Origin: Solirubrobacter taibaiensis
GTDB taxonomy: Bacteria > Actinomycetota > Thermoleophilia > Solirubrobacterales > Solirubrobacteraceae
Assembly: GCA_027587225.1 (NCBI GenBank)
Contig: JAPDDQ010000028.1
Span: forward strand, 1-64,000
Direction: 5' to 3'
DNA length: 64,000 nt
The notes under the pieces are model-generated. The model was not told the origin of the DNA. It saw only the letters and a list, made by a program, of their open reading frames with translations, and ran no database searches. Of the stretch, positions 24,502-31,488 are shown piece by piece. Position 1 is the first letter of the stretch, and each line of letters opens with the position of its first letter. The translations under genes and the position numbers were made by a program.

Positions 24502-26044
24502 CCGGGATCTCCGCCCGCAGGATCGTGCCGGCGCCGAGCGGGCTGTCGACGGTGAGCCGCCCGCCGAGCGCCTCGACGCGGTCCGCGAGCCCGCGCAACC
24601 CAGTGCCGCGCCCGGGCGCCGCACCGCCGACGCCGTCATCGCGCACCTCGATCCGCGCGTGCCCGTTCGTCCGCTCCACGCCGATGGTGACCCCCGTCGC
24701 GCAGGCGTACTTGGCCACGTTCGTCAGCGCCTCCGCGACGACGTAGTACGCGGCGGCCTCCACCGGCCCCGGCAGCCGCTCGTCCAGCGCCACCGACAGC
24801 TCGACGGGCACCGGTGCCCGGTCGGCGACGGCACGCACCGCGGGCTCGAGGCCGCGCTCGGTCAGCACGGCGGGATGGATGCCGCGCGCGAGCTCCCGCA
24901 GCTCCTGCAGCGCGAAGCTCAGCTCTTCACCCGCCTGCACCAGCTCTTCGTCGTCCGGGTGCCGGCGGGCGGCCAGCCGCAGCATGAGCGCCAACGAGAC
25001 CAGCCGCTGCTGCGCACCGTCATGGAGGTTGCGCTCGAGCCGCCGGCGCTCGGCGTCGCCGGCCTGGACGATGCGGGCGCGCGACGCGGCCAGGTCCTCG
25101 CGGGCGCGCGCGCTGGCCAGCGCCTGCCCTGCCAGCTCCGCGAAGTCGGCGATCCGCTGCTCGGCCCCCGGCGGGAACGGCACCTCGGGCCCGGACACGA
25201 TCACCGCGCCCCACAGCCGGCCGTCCTGGAAAATCGGGCCCGCGACGGCGGACTGGTGGCCCAGATCGCGCAGGCTGGCTGCGAGCTCGCCCTCGAGGTC
25301 GGCGTAGCTGTCCACCCGCGCGGGGGCGCCGCTGCGGAACACGCGCGCCGAGACGCTGTCGCCGGCCAAGGACACGGTCGAGCCGAGTGGGAGCACCGGG
25401 ATGTCCCGCTCCCGCCAGTCGGCGAGGATCGTCGCCGACGCGTCGTCGTTGAAGCGGATCATGTTCGCGCTGGGTGCGCCCAGCAGCCGCGCGACCTCCT
25501 CGGTCACGACGGTGAACGCGTCGCGCGGGTCGCTCTCGGTCGCGATCGCCGTGGCCACGCGCCGCAGCGCGGCCTGCTCGGCCACGAGGTTGCGCAGCAC
25601 GCGCTCACGGTCCTCGGCGTCGGCGGCGGTCGCAGCCAACGACAGCTGCGCACGGCAGCGCTCGGCGAAGTGCGAGATCAGCAGCCCCAGGCTGTGCATC
25701 GTCTCCAGGAGTGCCGCGTCGGGCTCGACGCTGCCCGCGAAGTTCATGACGCCGATCCGCGGGACCTCGAAGCTCAACCCGTCCGCGGGACCGTCCGGCG
25801 CAGCGCCCCAGGCAAACGCGCGCCGGAGCGTCCCGCGCGCGACCTTGAGCCACATCGCGCCGCCCGGGCTGCCGAGCGAAGAACCGATCGCCTCGAGCAG
25901 CGCCGGGTAGGCGTCCGCCTCGCCCTCCGCGGACGCGAGCACGCGCACGACCGCGTGCCCCGTCCGGAGCAACGCGTTGGCATCTGGATGACCGTCAAGC
26001 GCCACGACGGCGCCAAGCTTGTCGATTCGCTGCGCCTTCAGCAA
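24488..26044 (-). CDS. Soluble GAF sensor histidine kinase (HisKA_3 type)
   Basis: The 518-residue cytosolic kinase has an N-terminal GAF-like segment (about 15-140), a GAF domain (about 155-305; [32 protein letters not shown]), HisKA_3 with [11 protein letters not shown] (histidine at about 340) and HATPase_c ([32 protein letters not shown]). The start is TTG 26044, giving MLKAQRID; no better start is seen. It lacks the PAS domain of the next kinase but matches it in the GAF and catalytic parts, indicating tandem duplication with domain gain or loss. It is transcribed away from the B12-binding gene, whose start lies 73 bp off. Confidence 0.85.
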   Translation of the reverse strand: MLKAQRIDKLGAVVALDGHPDANALLRTGHAVVRVLASAEGEADAYPALLEAIGSSLGSPGGAMWLKVARGTLRRAFAWGAAPDGPADGLSFEVPRIGVMNFAGSVEPDAALLETMHSLGLLISHFAERCRAQLSLAATAADAEDRERVLRNLVAEQAALRRVATAIATESDPRDAFTVVTEEVARLLGAPSANMIRFNDDASATILADWRERDIPVLPLGSTVSLAGDSVSARVFRSGAPARVDSYADLEGELAASLRDLGHQSAVAGPIFQDGRLWGAVIVSGPEVPFPPGAEQRIADFAELAGQALASARAREDLAASRARIVQAGDAERRRLERNLHDGAQQRLVSLALMLRLAARRHPDDEELVQAGEELSFALQELRELARGIHPAVLTERGLEPAVRAVADRAPVPVELSVALDERLPGPVEAAAYYVVAEALTNVAKYACATGVTIGVERTNGHARIEVRDDGVGGAAPGRGTGLRGLADRVEALGGRLTVDSPLGAGTILRAEIPVAAG

Positions 26045-26105
26045 CTCTGACGTGGGGATCCACCCGGCGCGAACATCCGCGCCGCATAGGAGGAGTTCCT
26101 CGCAC

Positions 26106-26111
26106 TAGGGT
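26106..26111 (+). promoter_or_regulatory. Candidate -10 box of the B12-binding gene
   Basis: TAGGGT ends 6 nt before ATG 26118. AGGAGG at 26089-26094 lies too far upstream (about 23 nt) to serve as a normal ribosome-binding site. Confidence 0.42.
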
Positions 26112-26117
26112 GGACCC

Positions 26118-26519
26118 ATGGCACGCAAAATCCGCGTCGTCGTGGCCAAACCCGGTCTCGACGGCCATGACCGCGGCGCGAAGATCATCGCGCGCGCCCT
26201 TCGCGACGCCGGCATGGAGGTGATCTACACCGGTCTGCACCAGACGCCGGAGCAGATCGTCGAGACCGTGCTGCAGGAGGACGCCGACGCCGTCGGCCTC
26301 TCGATCCTGTCCGGCGCGCACATGACGCTCGTCCCGCGCATCGTCGAGCTCCTGCGCGCGCAGGACGCCGGCGACGTCGTCGTGACCGTCGGCGGCACGA
26401 TCCCCAACCAGGACATCCCGGAGCTCAAGGCGCTCGGCGTGGCCGAGGTCTTCACGCCCGGCGCGCCCACCCAGGCGATCATCGACTTCATCGAAGGAGC
26501 GGTCGGCGAGCGGGCTTGA
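26118..26519 (+). CDS. Stand-alone cobalamin-binding domain, methylmalonyl-CoA mutase C-terminal type
   Basis: The 133-residue protein is a complete B12-binding fold. The cobalt-ligating histidine motif is in [11 protein letters not shown] (DGHDRG, about residues 15-20), followed by [12 protein letters not shown] and [11 protein letters not shown] for the nucleotide tail, ending in [11 protein letters not shown]. This is the C-terminal domain of methylmalonyl-CoA and related acyl-CoA mutases. As a separate small subunit it would pair with a catalytic TIM-barrel subunit encoded elsewhere, as in archaeal-type split mutases. No large subunit is adjacent; meaB is 20 kb away. Confidence 0.9.
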   Translation: MARKIRVVVAKPGLDGHDRGAKIIARALRDAGMEVIYTGLHQTPEQIVETVLQEDADAVGLSILSGAHMTLVPRIVELLRAQDAGDVVVTVGGTIPNQDIPELKALGVAEVFTPGAPTQAIIDFIEGAVGERA

Positions 26520-26523
26520 ACTT

Positions 26524-26539
26524 TACCGTCCAGACGGTA
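26524..26539 (+). promoter_or_regulatory. Probable TetR-family operator ahead of the SMR operon
   Basis: TACCGTC-CA-GACGGTA is a perfect 7-bp dyad with a 2-bp centre. It starts five bases after the stop of the B12-binding gene and ends 11 bp before the first SMR-like reading frame. Its size and symmetry suit a TetR dimer, and a TetR gene is the last member of the operon, so autoregulation is likely. Confidence 0.65.
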
Positions 26540-26550
26540 CAGTAGATGGC

Positions 26551-26652
26551 ATGAAGACCATCATTGCTGCTGCTGCCATCGTCTCCGACGTCATCGGTTC
26601 CTTAGGCCTGCGCGCCTCGGACGGGATCGACCCACACCGCGACCGCGTGTAG
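26551..26652 (+). pseudogene. Truncated SMR transporter copy (first helix only)
   Basis: The 33-codon frame (MKTIIAAAAIVSDVIGSLGL, then RASDGIDPHRDRV and TAG) aligns with the first helix of the SMR protein that follows in the same frame (AAAIVSEVIATVCLKASDG), at about half identity over 25 residues. It ends where helix 1 ends and lacks helices 2-4. The membrane-embedded glutamate essential in SMR pumps is aspartate here. A decayed duplicate of one partner of an SMR pair is the simplest reading; a functional leader or membrane peptide cannot be excluded. Confidence 0.6.
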
Positions 26653-26655
26653 ATC

Positions 26656-26976
26656 GTGACCGCGCTGCTGCTCGCCGCGGCGATCGTCTCCGAGGTGATC
26701 GCCACGGTCTGTCTGAAGGCGTCCGACGGCTTTTCCAGGCCGATCCCGTCGGCGATCACCGTCGTTGGCTACCTCATCTCGTTCTGGCTGCTCGCCCTCG
26801 TGCTCAAGGAGCTGTCCGTCGGCACGACCTACGCCATCTGGTCCGCGGTCGGCACCGCCGCCGTGGCCCTGATCGGCATCGCCGCGTACGGCGAGACCGC
26901 GTCATTCCTGAAGATCGCGTCCCTGGGCCTTATCGTGCTCGGCGTGATCGGACTGAATGCCGCCGGCGCGCACTAA
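26656..26976 (+). CDS. Small multidrug resistance (SMR/EmrE-type) transporter
   Basis: The 106-residue four-helix membrane protein belongs to the SMR family. The essential glutamate lies in helix 1 (AAAIVSEVIATVCLKASDGF, Glu at about 13), with GTTYAIWSAVGTA in helix 3 and GLIVLGVIGLNAAG in helix 4. SMR proteins exchange protons for quaternary ammonium or guanidinium compounds as dimers. Start GTG 26656 lies three bases after the truncated copy. The TetR gene begins inside its last codons (20-nt overlap), and the operator at 26524-26539 controls the operon. Whether it exports drugs or guanidinium cannot be decided from the sequence. Confidence 0.9.
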   Translation: MTALLLAAAIVSEVIATVCLKASDGFSRPIPSAITVVGYLISFWLLALVLKELSVGTTYAIWSAVGTAAVALIGIAAYGETASFLKIASLGLIVLGVIGLNAAGAH

Positions 26977-27463
26977 AGACCGCCTCCTCGACGCCGCCGC
27001 GACCGTCGTCCACCGCGACGGCGCGCAGGCGCTGACCCTCGACGCGGTCGCCGCGGAGGCCGAGGTCTCCAAGGGCGGGCTGCTCTACCACTTCAAATCC
27101 AAGAACGACCTGGTGCAGGCCATGGTCGAGCGCTGGATGGCCGACTTCGGGCGCGAGATGCAGGAGGCCGACCCGGACTTCGTCCGCGGCTACGTGAAGG
27201 CGAGCGACCCGGCCGGGAACGAGCTGGGGATGCTCGCCGCGCTCGTCGCCGACCCCTCGCTGCTGGTCGCGGTGCGCAAGCAGTACGGCATGTGGCAGGA
27301 TCGCGTCGAGCGCGAGTCGCGTGACCCGGTGGACGCCACCGTCGCCCGGCTCGCCGCGGACGGGCTCTGGCTGGCTGAGCTCTTCGGCATGGGTCCGCCC
27401 ACAGGTGAGCTGCGGGAACGGGTAGTCCAACGTTTGTTGGGCATGGCCGAACCTCTGGATTGA
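26957..27463 (+). CDS. TetR-family transcriptional repressor
   Basis: The 168-residue protein has an N-terminal TetR helix-turn-helix (about residues 6-52; KDRLLDAAATVVHRDGAQAL then EVSKGGLLYHFKSKNDL). The C-terminal ligand-binding domain is shorter than usual and ends in GMAEPLD. It overlaps the SMR gene by 20 nt and is probably co-transcribed with it. Two dyads fit a TetR dimer nearby, one before the SMR operon and one across its own stop codon upstream of etfB, so it may control both transport and electron-transfer genes. That link is inference. Confidence 0.9.
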   Translation: MPPARTKDRLLDAAATVVHRDGAQALTLDAVAAEAEVSKGGLLYHFKSKNDLVQAMVERWMADFGREMQEADPDFVRGYVKASDPAGNELGMLAALVADPSLLVAVRKQYGMWQDRVERESRDPVDATVARLAADGLWLAELFGMGPPTGELRERVVQRLLGMAEPLD

Positions 27464-27486
27464 CTGGTCAGTCAATGAGCTAGGAT
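27459..27486 (+). promoter_or_regulatory. Candidate TetR-type operator and promoter of the etf operon
   Basis: ATTGACTG-gt-CAGTCAAT (27459-27476) is an 8-bp dyad of the TTGACTGNNCAGTCAA type often used by TetR repressors. It overlaps the stop codon of the TetR gene. Its left arm doubles as a -35 sequence (TTGACT, 27460-27465), with TAGGAT at 27481-27486 as a possible -10 after 15 nt. Repressor binding would then block the promoter of etfB, whose start is at 27523 with GAGGAG at 27509-27514. Confidence 0.6.
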
Positions 27487-27522
27487 GGCCTCCGATCGTC
27501 TGAGTACCGAGGAGTTGACCCT

Positions 27523-28317
27523 GTGAAGATCTGCGTCCTGGTCAAGAGCGTCCCCGAGGCGGGGGTGACGAAGCGCATCAATCCCTCCACCGGACGCCTG
27601 GAACGCGGGGGGGAAACGCGCGACAACCCCTTCGACACGCACGCCATCGAGGCGGCGATGCAGCTCAAGGAAGGTGGCGAGCTGCAGGTCGACGAGATCG
27701 TCGCGGTGACGATGGGCCCTGACGCCGCGGCCAAGGCGCTGCGCAAGGCCGTCTCGCTCGGCGCCGACCGCTCCATCCATCTCTCCGACGAGGCGCTCGC
27801 GGGCTCCGACGTCAACGGCACGGGGTACGCGCTCGCGAAGGTGCTGGCCGCCGAGTCCCCGGACCTGGTCCTGCTGGGCCAGCAGTCCGATGACGGCGAG
27901 TGCTACACGATCGGCGCCGTGGTGGCCGACCACCTCGCGATGCCGTCGCTGACGCAGGTGATCCAGATCGATGTCGACGGCGGCGCGCTCAAGTGCGAGC
28001 GCCAGGCCGAGTACGGCTACGACACCGTCTTGCTTCCGCTCCCGGCCGTGATCTCGGTCGGTGACGCGATCAACGAGCCGCGCTACCCGTCGCTGAAGGC
28101 GATCATGGGCGCCAAGAAGAAGCCGCTGGAGACCAAGTCGGCCTCCGACGTCGGCATCGAGGCCGACCGCGTCGGCTACGACAACGCCCGCGCCCACTGC
28201 AGCGACTTCGCCGCTCCGCCCGCCAAGTCCGCGGGCCAGATCATCGAGGACGAGGACACGAACGAGACGGTCGCGAAGATCGTCGCGTGGCTGGACGAGA
28301 GGAAGTTGCTGGCATGA
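27523..28317 (+). CDS. etfB: Electron transfer flavoprotein, beta subunit
   Basis: The 264-residue ETF beta/FixA-type protein begins MKICVLVKSVPEAGVTKRIN. It contains the AMP-binding loop region ADHLAMPSLTQVIQI and the family motif VISVGDAINEPRYPSLKAIM near residues 185-205. With EtfA it carries electrons from acyl-CoA dehydrogenases to ETF:quinone oxidoreductase. The GTG start has a good ribosome-binding site (GAGGAG) 8 nt upstream. First gene of a three-gene operon with ATGA and TAGTG overlaps, and probably repressed through the dyad upstream. Confidence 0.94.
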   Translation: MKICVLVKSVPEAGVTKRINPSTGRLERGGETRDNPFDTHAIEAAMQLKEGGELQVDEIVAVTMGPDAAAKALRKAVSLGADRSIHLSDEALAGSDVNGTGYALAKVLAAESPDLVLLGQQSDDGECYTIGAVVADHLAMPSLTQVIQIDVDGGALKCERQAEYGYDTVLLPLPAVISVGDAINEPRYPSLKAIMGAKKKPLETKSASDVGIEADRVGYDNARAHCSDFAAPPAKSAGQIIEDEDTNETVAKIVAWLDERKLLA

Positions 28318-29285
28318 GCTCTGTTCTGGTCTACGCGCTGCACTACGAGGGTGCGTTCAACAAGAACTCGCTCGGTGCGGTGTCCGAGGGTGCTCGGCTC
28401 GCGGCCGAACTCGGCAGCGAGTGTCACGCGATCGTCGTCGGTGAGGGCATCTCCGACGATCTCGCCTCCCAGCTCGGCGCGTACGGCGCGTCGAAGGTCT
28501 ACCGCGTGGAGGGCCCCGAGGGCCTGGCGCAGCCGGTCGTGGACGCGATGGCGGCGGCGATCGCCGACGGCGGCCACGGCTACGCGCTGTTCGGCGGCGG
28601 CCTGCTCGGCTTCGAGATCGGCGCCGGCCTGGCCGCGCGCCTGGACGCCGGCGTCTGCATGGAGGTCACCAACGTCCGCGTGGAGGACGGCAAGCTCGTC
28701 GCCGAGCGCCCGATCCTGCAGGACTCGCAGATCTCGTCCGTGCACTACCGCTCCGGCGTCGGCGTGATCATCGGGCGCCTGAACGCGTTCGAGCTCAAGG
28801 AGACCGGTGGCACGGCCACGGTCGAGGAACTGAGCGTGGACTTCAAAGCGCACTCGCTGGGCGCGAAGATGCTCCAGCGCGGCGAGCAGCGCGGTGCGGA
28901 GGTCAACATCGAGGACGCGAAGGTCCTCGTCGCCGGCGGCCGCGGCCTCGGCAAGAAGGAGGGCTTCGACGCGCTCGAGGACCTCGCCAACGCGCTCGGC
29001 GGCGCTGTCGCCGCGACGCGCGCGGTGGTCGACGCGGGCTGGTACTCCTACTCGGCCCAGATCGGCCAGACGGGCAAGACCGTGGCGCCGAAGCTGTACC
29101 TGGCCGCGGGCATCTCCGGCGCGATCCAGCACAAGGTCGGGATGCAGGCGAGCGAGAACATCGTCGCCATCAACAAGGACTCCAACGCCCCGATCTTCGA
29201 GTTCTCCGACCTCGGCATCGTGGGCGATCTCAACAAGATCGTCCCCAAGCTGACCGAGGCAGTGAAGGCGAAGAAGGGGTCCTAG
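28314..29285 (+). CDS. etfA: Electron transfer flavoprotein, alpha subunit
   Basis: The 323-residue FAD-binding ETF alpha/FixB-type protein has an N-terminal alpha/beta domain ([20 protein letters not shown]) and a C-terminal FAD domain (about 190-320) with the family signature [17 protein letters not shown] and [23 protein letters not shown] 28314 overlaps the etfB stop. The frame's upstream extension lies within etfB and is discarded. Its electron donors probably include the acyl-CoA dehydrogenase at 16.3 kb. Confidence 0.95.
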   Translation: MSSVLVYALHYEGAFNKNSLGAVSEGARLAAELGSECHAIVVGEGISDDLASQLGAYGASKVYRVEGPEGLAQPVVDAMAAAIADGGHGYALFGGGLLGFEIGAGLAARLDAGVCMEVTNVRVEDGKLVAERPILQDSQISSVHYRSGVGVIIGRLNAFELKETGGTATVEELSVDFKAHSLGAKMLQRGEQRGAEVNIEDAKVLVAGGRGLGKKEGFDALEDLANALGGAVAATRAVVDAGWYSYSAQIGQTGKTVAPKLYLAAGISGAIQHKVGMQASENIVAINKDSNAPIFEFSDLGIVGDLNKIVPKLTEAVKAKKGS

Positions 29286-30982
29286 TGGCTGTCGCCCCCA
29301 GCGAGTTCCCGCCGCCGGTCGATTCGGCGGCGGAGTTCGTCGGCCCGCCGACGGACGACCCGGACGAGCGCATCGAGGTCGGCGTCGCGATCGTGGGCGG
29401 TGGGCAGGCCGGCATGGCCTGCGCGATCCGCCTGCTGCAGCTGCTGGCCGACGACGAGGAGCTCACGGAGCGCCTCGGCGAGGTGCCGGTCGCGGTGATC
29501 GAGAAGGGCCGCGTCGCGGGGGCGCACCAGCTCTCGGGCGGCGTGATGAACCCGAGCGCGATCCGGGAGCTGCTTCCGGACGACGACTCGTGGCCGCACT
29601 GGGGCGAGGTCAAGCGCGAGACGGTGTACTTCATGCCGAATCGCAAGCGCGCGGTGCCGCTGAAGCCGACGCCGCCGCCGTTCCGCAACCATGGCAACTA
29701 CGTGGTGAGCGTCGCGGAGCTCAACCGCTGGCTGGCGGACAAGGCCGAGGAGATGGGCGCCTACGTCCTCACCGAGACGACCGGCAACAAGCTCCTCGTC
29801 GAAGAGGGCAAGGTCGTCGGCGTCCGCACGGGCGACAAGGGCCGCGACAAGTCCGGGGGCGAGAAGGGCAACTTCGAGCCGGGCTCGGACGTCATGGCTA
29901 AGGCCACGGTGCTCGCCGAGGGCTGCTGGGGCCACCTCACCGGTGCCGCGGTCAAGGCCCTGGACCTCGCCGCCAAGGACCCGCAGGTGTGGGCCCTGGG
30001 CGTGAAGGAGGTCTGGGAGATCGAGCAGCCGTTCGAGAAGGTCGTGCACACGCTCGGTTGGCCGCTGCGCGGCGGCGCGAAGTGGAAGGAGTTCGGCGGC
30101 TCCTGGATCTACGGCATGAACCGGGAGGGCGAGGCGCCGAAGGTCTCGATCGGGTTCGTCACCGGCCTGGACTGGACCGACGCCCGCTTCTCCGTCCACG
30201 ACGTGCTGCAGGAGTTCAAGCTCCACCCGCTCGTCAAGAAGATCCTCGAAGGCGGCAAGCGCGTCGCCTGGGGCGCGAAGGCCATCCCCGAGGGCGGCTA
30301 CTGGGCGATGCCCAAGCTGCACGCGCCCGGCCTGGTCATCGCGGGCGACGCGGGCGGCATGGTCAACGTGCCCAAGCTCAAGGGCATCCACTACGCGATC
30401 GAGTCCGGCCGGCTCGCCGCGGAGACGATCTACCGCCAGCTCAAGGACGGCTCGTCGGACTTCTCCGCCTACGAGGACGCGATCTACGCGTCCGAGATGG
30501 GCAAGGAGCTGTACCAGTCGCGCAACATGAAGCAGCCGTTCGGCAAGGGCCTGATCATGGGCGGCGCCATCACCAACGCGATGGTGTTGACGAAGGGCCG
30601 CTTCCCGGGCGGGCACTGGGCCACGCACCGCGACGCCGAGGCGCCGTTGCGCTACTCCGGCCGCGAGGAGCGCTATCCGAAGCCGGACGGCAAGTACACG
30701 TTCGACAAGCTGAGCGGCGTCTTCCTGACCGGCAACGCGACCCGCGACGACGCGCCCTCGCACATCCGGATCCAGCAGCGCGTGCCCCGCGAGGTCGGCG
30801 ACGCCTGGACCTACATGTGCCCCGCCGGTGTGTACGAGATCCCGGACGACGCGCCGGAGGAGGGGATGATCGACCTGATCGTCAACCCCTCCAACTGCGT
30901 CCAGTGCGGCGCCATCACCGCCAAGGGCGGGCGCCTGACGCCGCCCGAAGGCGGCGACGGCCCCGTGTACCAGGTCACCTAA
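29285..30982 (+). CDS. Electron transfer flavoprotein:quinone oxidoreductase
   Basis: The 565-residue membrane-associated flavoprotein passes electrons from reduced ETF to the quinone pool. The FAD-binding motif is VGVAIVGGGQAGMACAIRL (about residues 32-50). Further flavin contacts lie in AGDAGGMVNVPKLKGIHYAI, and a C-terminal ferredoxin-like tail carries Cys512 (CPAGVYEI), Cys538 and Cys541 (NCVQCGA). The usual CxxCxxC third cysteine is Ile544 here, so one of the four ligands expected for a [4Fe-4S] cluster is missing. GTG 29285 shares a base with the etfA stop. The TAA stop lies in a dispersed palindrome. Confidence 0.93.
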   Translation: MAVAPSEFPPPVDSAAEFVGPPTDDPDERIEVGVAIVGGGQAGMACAIRLLQLLADDEELTERLGEVPVAVIEKGRVAGAHQLSGGVMNPSAIRELLPDDDSWPHWGEVKRETVYFMPNRKRAVPLKPTPPPFRNHGNYVVSVAELNRWLADKAEEMGAYVLTETTGNKLLVEEGKVVGVRTGDKGRDKSGGEKGNFEPGSDVMAKATVLAEGCWGHLTGAAVKALDLAAKDPQVWALGVKEVWEIEQPFEKVVHTLGWPLRGGAKWKEFGGSWIYGMNREGEAPKVSIGFVTGLDWTDARFSVHDVLQEFKLHPLVKKILEGGKRVAWGAKAIPEGGYWAMPKLHAPGLVIAGDAGGMVNVPKLKGIHYAIESGRLAAETIYRQLKDGSSDFSAYEDAIYASEMGKELYQSRNMKQPFGKGLIMGGAITNAMVLTKGRFPGGHWATHRDAEAPLRYSGREERYPKPDGKYTFDKLSGVFLTGNATRDDAPSHIRIQQRVPREVGDAWTYMCPAGVYEIPDDAPEEGMIDLIVNPSNCVQCGAITAKGGRLTPPEGGDGPVYQVT

Positions 30983-31002
30983 AGGGGCCAGGCCCCTTTA
31001 GG
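30978..31002 (+). repeat. 25-nt palindrome containing the ETF:QO stop codon (family copy 3)
   Basis: CCTAAAGGGGCC-A-GGCCCCTTTAGG is perfectly palindromic over 12 bp each side. The TAA stop of the ETF:quinone oxidoreductase gene lies in the left arm. The convergent DUF427 gene ends at 31004, so the element separates two converging genes and could terminate both transcripts. Confidence 0.68.
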
Positions 31003-31003
31003 T

Positions 31004-31465
31004 TCACCACCCGAGCGTGCCTGCTGGGCCCTTGAACGGGCCCACCAGGTCGCTGGTGATCCAGCCGCCGTAGAAGTCGCTCTCCTGGGCCTCGACGCGC
31101 TCGTCGTCGAGGTAGGCGGCGTCGACGCGGCCGGGATAGAACGAGACGAAGTCCCGCAGGGCCTCGTAGCCCGGCGACGGGTTGCGATAGGTCCACGCGA
31201 CGGGCCGCTCGTCCGAGCGGGTCGCGGCGTAGAAGTAGTGCGCGCGACCCTTGAATTCGCACCAAGTCGTGCGTTTGCGGCTCGGCAGCAGCCAGCCGGC
31301 GACGACATCGTCAGGCGGGATGTAGATCCCGGGCGGGTGGCTCGTCTCCAGCACGCGCAGTGCGCGGACCGAGTCCGCCACCACCTCGCCGTCGATCTCC
31401 ACCCGCACGCGGCGCTCGCACGGCACGATTGCCGGCGGCCGCGGATAGTCCCATACGCGTTCCAT
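31004..31465 (-). CDS. DUF427 family protein
   Basis: The 153-residue soluble protein has the DUF427 beta-tent pattern: ERRVRVEIDGEVVADSVRAL, YIPPDDV, CEFKGRAHYFY, ERPVAWTYRNPSP and DFVSFYPGRVDAAYLD. ATG 31465 gives MERVWDYPRPP, the usual kind of start; the ten-residue extension is possible. Function is unknown in the family. It faces the dihydropyrimidinase gene divergently across 23 bp. Confidence 0.85.
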   Translation of the reverse strand: MERVWDYPRPPAIVPCERRVRVEIDGEVVADSVRALRVLETSHPPGIYIPPDDVVAGWLLPSRKRTTWCEFKGRAHYFYAATRSDERPVAWTYRNPSPGYEALRDFVSFYPGRVDAAYLDDERVEAQESDFYGGWITSDLVGPFKGPAGTLGW

Positions 31466-31488
31466 GCACCACCAGTACGCTTCGGCCG

